In this document: positions 9,142 to 12,447 of the stretch, piece after piece
Position numbering within the stretch: the first letter of the stretch is position 1
How the letters are laid out: each line of letters opens with the position of its first letter
NCBI GenBank assembly: GCA_011800805.1
Contig: MPNW01000302.1
Coordinates: forward strand, 78,816-91,262
Length of the DNA stretch: 12,447 nt
Reading direction: 5' to 3'
Origin: Hirudo medicinalis
Taxonomy: Eukaryota; Annelida; Clitellata; Hirudinida; Hirudinidae
The notes under the pieces: model-generated
What the model was told of the DNA's origin: nothing
Databases searched by the model: none
What the model saw: the letters and a program-made list of their open reading frames with translations, nothing else
Position numbers and translations under genes: made by a program

Positions 9142-12083
9142 CCACCACCACCATCATCATCATCATCACACATCAACTGACCTTGCTGTCTCAGACGAAT
9201 GTGATGCTTCTGTGCATTCCACTTCCTGAAGGCCTTCTGGATGACCCTTGCGTACGAGTCAAACTTCCTTTCCCTCATCTCCTCCATGAGGAACAACTGC
9301 CATCAAGAAGACATTTCAGGGAGGTTTTCGACATAGCACTTCGTATTATTATTAAGTATTATTATTATTATTAAATTAATTTATTAGTGAGTTTGATATA
9401 TTTTATCACTAAATGTTGACCAGATTCATAAGCATTTACCGCTGAGTTTTTTGGAATCAGTTCAAATGACCATTTCACTAACAGCGCACATAATTTTCAA
9501 GTAAGATGAAGAATATCACGAATAATGCAAAATTATTTTTTATTATTCAGCAAATTGAAGGAGTTAGCTAATTTTTATAAATTTCTTCCAAATAAACAAT
9601 AAATTTTGAAATTTGTTAGATAGCAAATGTGATAGATAATGTCAAATAACAAAGACAACTTGCAAGTCTAATTCTAACAGATGACAGACCGATTCGGGAT
9701 TCTTGATGAAGATCTTAGTTCTTCCCATTTGGTACTGGTCGTGGTCCATCTTCACGTGTCTGAAGAGGTGGAGAATGCCCTGCTTCACGTCTCCATGCCA
9801 CTGCGGGTAGGTCTCTGGGGTAAGGATGGCGTACCTTTTGAGGAATTTGTCGAAGACCCTACGATAGGCAAACCCTGCCCTGCGAACCCTGATGTTTTCC
9901 TTGAGTCCCAGGTACTTAACTTGATGTTCAACCCTGGCATGATGATGATCAGATGGACTTCACGGTTAATCACACGTTACACAATAAATAAATAAATAAA
10001 TAAAACATTTATTGAAGAGATGAATCTAAATAAATAAATTATTTGTTGATTAATTCAAATAATAATTCGATCGAGGTCGATGTACATCCTCAGCATCATC
10101 AATCAATGACATTAAAAGATACCTCTGTTCGTCCCAGTCCTTGGGTCTCTTAGTTTCGTTCGGTTTGATGCACCTGATGTAGTGAGGGGTGCACTTGGTC
10201 AAGGCTTCCACCAATTTGTTTGCCTGTGACTGGAGAGTGAATAAAACATGGATGGATTGGATGGATAATTGATATCCTTGTCATCATCATCATCGTAACG
10301 TCATCAACATCATCATCATCATCACTTAATATTCTCAGCATCTTCTAACCCTGATCTTTGTTCCGGCAGTCGTTGGTCTTGTTTTTGTCATTCCTTCGAC
10401 GGATTCGGGGAAGAGCTTCTTTATGAATGGACTTAAAAACAACAAAAACAACACTCCCACGATGTAACAGGCAGTTTAACAAATTGTTGCCAACTTATTA
10501 AATTGCGTAACAGTAATAAAATCAACATTTGGACTATGCAATCGGTTTAACCCATCAAATATTTATTTTTGCATTTGTTAACGTTATTAATTTATTTCTT
10601 TTATATGATAAATTTATAAAAATAAATTTTAAGTTTCGTTGAAAATAATGTCAACAATGACTAACTTGGTGCTCGATTGCATGAGAATTATTAGGTCAGT
10701 GAAGAGCACATCCCTGTTTTTCTCGCAGAACCCATCTACGTCATAAATGACCTAATAATTATCAAAAAACGCAAAACAATTTAGTTAGCACGTCATTTAG
10801 TAAATATAAAATTAACAAAACAAAATTGGTATAATGATAATTATTTCAACGCCTAAATCTATAATATTTAAAACGAGGACCGTCGAAGACAAATGTGGCT
10901 CGATACCATTTAAACTTTTAAAAATAATTGTGTGGAATAACTGAACGCACCCTCCCTGCGTAATGCTCAACAACGAATCCAGCCCCACTCTGTTGGTAAT
11001 GCTGGTGGCTGCCAACTCCAGCAGTTAATTTCTGAGCGATTGAATGTGTAATGACGTCACAGACATAATTAATGTAACAAGGTCAATGACCCAGTTAACA
11101 TGTGAAACCGAGGTCAAAAATATTAACAAATCTGTTCATTGAGAGCAACGATAATCTTCAAAAGTCAATTAATTTTAGCGCAATTTTAATCCAATTTGCC
11201 GATAAATAGCAGCCATCTGAAGACCACTTAACAAACCCCTAGGAGTTTTTGGTCTGCCCCCTCACTGACAGCATGAAGGGTGGCACAGAGGTCGTCCATG
11301 ATGCAAATTATGCCCACTGGGTTCTTGGACTCTATGAGGTCACATACGACCTTGTTGTTGAAGTAATCTATGGGGGTCCACTTGATATTTTCTTGAACGT
11401 ACTCTTCCTGTCGATATTATAATACAATTTATTACAATTATTATAATAGTTATAAATAATAATAATAATTATTAATTTATTTTTAATTATTGTTAATTTA
11501 TTGTAATTATAATTTATCGCGTTTGTCATTATTATTATTATAAAAAATTGAATTGTTGTGGGGATGATTATGATAATGCTTATCCCTAATCGGACATCAC
11601 GTGATCAAATCAATGAGCCGGAAATTTCAAGGTTTTTTTCAACGCGGGGCAATCGTTGCAATTATTGCTTCCGAATCAATTGAGCCATCTTGTTACCATT
11701 TATGTAGCGCCATCTTGTTACCATTTATGTAGCACCATCTTGTCACCATTTATGAAGCGCCTTCTTGTCACCTTTTACATAGCGCCATCTTGTCATCATT
11801 TATATAGCGCCATCTTGTCATCATTTATGTGGCGCCATCTCGTCATCGTTACATTTTCACGATCGTAATCTTCATCATCAACTCATCAATGTCATCTTGA
11901 CTTGAAGTAGCTCACCTGTTCTGCCTTTAAGGTTAATTCTATGAAGATCTGCTGAAGCTTCTCGTTAACATAATTTATGCAGAATTGTTCGAAGCTATTT
12001 TTGTCAAATATTTCGAATCCGTATATGTCCAATATGCCGATGACAATGTCCTGAGTCTTTTGGGCCATGGCTTTATTGACAGT
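5850..12083 (-). CDS. Myo1e/f: long-tailed class I myosin heavy chain, MYO1E/MYO1F type (C-terminal 718 residues)
   Basis: This is an actin-based motor that links membranes to actin, typically in endocytosis and cortical actin dynamics. Seventeen exons join in phase, giving 2157 bases including the stop: 12083-11916, 11407-11237, 11031-10951, 10751-10666, 10431-10350, 10229-10123, 9933-9690, 9296-9182, 8954-8779, 8525-8466, 8315-8230, 7875-7729, 7488-7349, 6931-6782, 6701-6599, 6274-6111, 5926-5850. All introns start GT and end AG on the minus strand. Residues 1-313 are the back of the motor ([49 protein letters not shown]). One IQ motif follows ([11 protein letters not shown], about 329-342), then TH1 (about 360-555), a basic/proline linker, and SH3 (about 660-718: [30 protein letters not shown]) ending YVEKI. 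Adding the roughly 370 N-terminal motor residues expected beyond the right edge gives about 1090, the usual size for MYO1E/F. ATP-binding P-loop and switch I are not in the window. No disabling change is seen. Confidence 0.95.
6292..6328. repeat. ATT microsatellite, intronic
   Basis: A run of ATT units about 37 bases long, with one interruption, sits 18 bases upstream (in sense) of the first SH3 exon. Confidence 0.8.
6599..6931 (-). other. Myo1e/f: TH2-like basic/proline-rich linker exons
   Basis: Exons 6931-6782 and 6701-6599 encode a low-complexity Gly/Pro/Arg/Gln linker (e.g. [16 protein letters not shown]) between TH1 and SH3, the place of the TH2 region of long-tailed class I myosins. 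The frame is open through the intron between the two exons, but the GTAATT donor (6776-6781) and the AG acceptor at 6702-6703 fit the phase, and the intron translation has no tail-like character. Confidence 0.82.
7160..7188. repeat. AAT microsatellite, intronic
   Basis: About ten AAT units lie in the 417-base intron between the last TH1 exon and the linker exon of the myosin. Confidence 0.85.
7491..7615. repeat. degenerate GAT-rich simple sequence, intronic
   Basis: A decayed GAT/GGT/AAT tract fills half of a myosin intron and begins right after the exon boundary at 7488. It gives short open frames on both strands that are repeat artefacts. Confidence 0.7.
7691..7716. repeat. AAC microsatellite, intronic
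   Basis: About eight AAC units lie just inside the donor side of the intron beginning at 7728 on the minus strand. Confidence 0.8.
8342..8440. repeat. degenerate GAT-rich simple sequence, intronic
   Basis: Imperfect GAT/GGT/GAC units cover most of a 150-base myosin intron (8316-8465), leaving little unique sequence between the two TH1 exons. Confidence 0.75.
9105..9172. repeat. ATC/ACC microsatellite beside a splice donor
   Basis: Some 68 bases of ATC, then ACC, then ATC units. On the myosin sense strand the intron reads GTCAGTTGATG and passes straight into GAT repeats, so the repeat begins only a few bases after the donor. Confidence 0.9.
9182..9296 (-). other. Myo1e/f: exon with single IQ (calmodulin-binding) motif
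   Basis: The exon reads [20 protein letters not shown], followed by [12 protein letters not shown]. It contains one IQ-type light-chain binding helix, as in MYO1E and MYO1F, which have a single IQ. Its splice donor at 9176-9181 (GTCAGT) is followed almost at once by a GAT/GGT microsatellite. Confidence 0.92.
9344..9374. repeat. ATT microsatellite, intronic
   Basis: About 31 bases of ATT units with one interruption, in the 393-base intron between the converter exon and the IQ exon. The rest of that intron (9375-9689) is plain AT-rich DNA. Confidence 0.8.
9982..10005. repeat. AAAT tetranucleotide microsatellite, intronic
   Basis: About five to six AAAT units lie in the intron 9934-10122 of the myosin gene. 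Confidence 0.8.
10280..10325. repeat. interrupted ATC microsatellite, intronic
   Basis: Imperfect ATC units fill much of the 120-base intron 10230-10349 of the myosin. Confidence 0.8.
11428..11545. repeat. A/T-only simple sequence, intronic
   Basis: Mixed AAT/ATT/TTA tract, almost free of G and C, in the same 508-base myosin intron that holds the 25-bp minisatellite. Confidence 0.7.
11684..11850. repeat. 25-bp minisatellite, about 6.7 copies, with a YY1/Pho-like core in each unit
   Basis: Copies start at 11684, 11709, 11734, 11759, 11784, 11809 and 11834, an exact 25-base period with no indels. Each carries GCGCCATCTTG or a close variant (copy 3 ACCATCTTG, copy 4 GCCTTCTTG, copy 7 GCCATCTCG), followed by a CACCATTTATGTA-like stretch. 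On the myosin sense strand the core reads CAAGATGGCGC, close to the known YY1 consensus and to the GCCAT core bound by insect Pho. It lies in the intron 11408-11915. Regulatory use is inference; the repeat itself is certain. Confidence 0.93.
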
Positions 12084-12347
12084 CTGAAAAAGAGTAACAA
12101 GGTTATTATTATTACGGCATTGAATATTAAAGTTCGCAACATTCAAGTAATAAAATATCGATTAAGAATATAATTAATTAAAATAATTAAATGACATTAT
12201 AAAATCTGTGAACTAAAACTATCGAAAGACGAAGCATAGATATGAATGGTGTTGCACGTCGGTGACGATGATTGCTTCAGAGATGTCAAATATTTTTTGT
12301 TTTTGCAATCACATTTAATGCAACAAATTACATTCATGATGATCCAT

Positions 12348-12348
<1 letters not shown>

Positions 12349-12435
<87 letters not shown>

Positions 12436-12447
12436 TAATAACAATAA
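12349..12447. repeat. AAT microsatellite running off the window
   Basis: About 33 AAT units, with AAC variants at the right end, reach the window edge. The region 12084-12348 before it is intronic myosin sequence on the minus strand with no recognisable motor exon, so the preceding exon lies outside. Confidence 0.95.

Larger units (their letters stand above)
9690..12083 (-). other. Myo1e/f: myosin motor domain, C-terminal half (exons 1-7 of those visible)
   Basis: The exon at 11916-12083 carries the switch II/relay region ([22 protein letters not shown]). The exon at 11237-11407 carries [19 protein letters not shown] and the [10 protein letters not shown] segment. Exons at 10951-11031 and 10666-10751 read [10 protein letters not shown] and [13 protein letters not shown]. 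The exon at 10350-10431 covers actin-binding loop 2. The exon at 10123-10229 has the actin-interface [20 protein letters not shown]. The exon at 9690-9933 holds the SH1 helix and converter, ending in [16 protein letters not shown]. Each matches class I myosins in order and spacing. Confidence 0.93.

Noticed and set aside
9681..9995. Plus-strand open frame of 104 codons
   Set aside because: Antisense shadow of the 244-base myosin converter exon.
11684..11850. CRISPR-like array
   Set aside because: The units are head-to-tail with no variable spacers, and the context is an animal intron.
11656..11868. Plus-strand open frame encoding a repetitive Leu/Ser/His peptide
   Set aside because: By-product of the 25-bp minisatellite; it lies in an intron on the opposite strand, with no independent support.
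1..12447. A previously undescribed multi-gene system
   Set aside because: The genes are a mobile element, an LRR protein and a conserved myosin with no sign of joint function; I could not support such a claim.

Overview
This window looks like AT-rich nuclear DNA from an invertebrate animal. Evidence: genes split into many short exons with GT-AG introns, a metazoan-type long-tailed class I myosin, a Tc1/mariner-superfamily transposon and many ATC/AAT microsatellites. The species cannot be fixed from the sequence; a lophotrochozoan is a guess. A single N inside a perfect 74-bp duplication shows that this is draft assembly.

Layout, left to right. (1) Positions 2-79 may hold the last codons of a plus-strand gene entering from the left, with a poly(A) signal at 146-151. 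(2) An imperfect ATC/GTC microsatellite lies at 278-405. (3) A complete-ended but broken pogo/Tigger transposon occupies 421-1734. It has perfect 24-bp inverted ends, TA target duplications, and a GC-rich transposase with a full DDD catalytic core, two frameshifts and no N-terminal DNA-binding domain. (4) An 11-exon plus-strand gene at 2049-4696 encodes about 556 residues: a short helical head, leucine-rich repeats, a helical C-terminal half and a Glu-rich tail. It carries one frameshift, and an intron holds the duplication with the N. (5) About 1.15 kb of AT-rich DNA separates two convergent genes. (6) From 12083 down to 5850 the minus strand carries the last 17 exons (718 residues) of a MYO1E/MYO1F-type myosin: the back of the motor, one IQ motif, TH1, a short basic/proline linker (TH2) and a terminal SH3. 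The front of the motor lies beyond the right edge.

No functional link between the genes is visible, and I see no operon-like or previously undescribed multi-gene system. The points most worth a second look are an intronic 25-bp minisatellite carrying seven YY1/Pho-like GCCATCTTG cores, the odd arrangement of the transposon ends, the unplaced LRR/helical-repeat protein, and the likely contig-join artefact.
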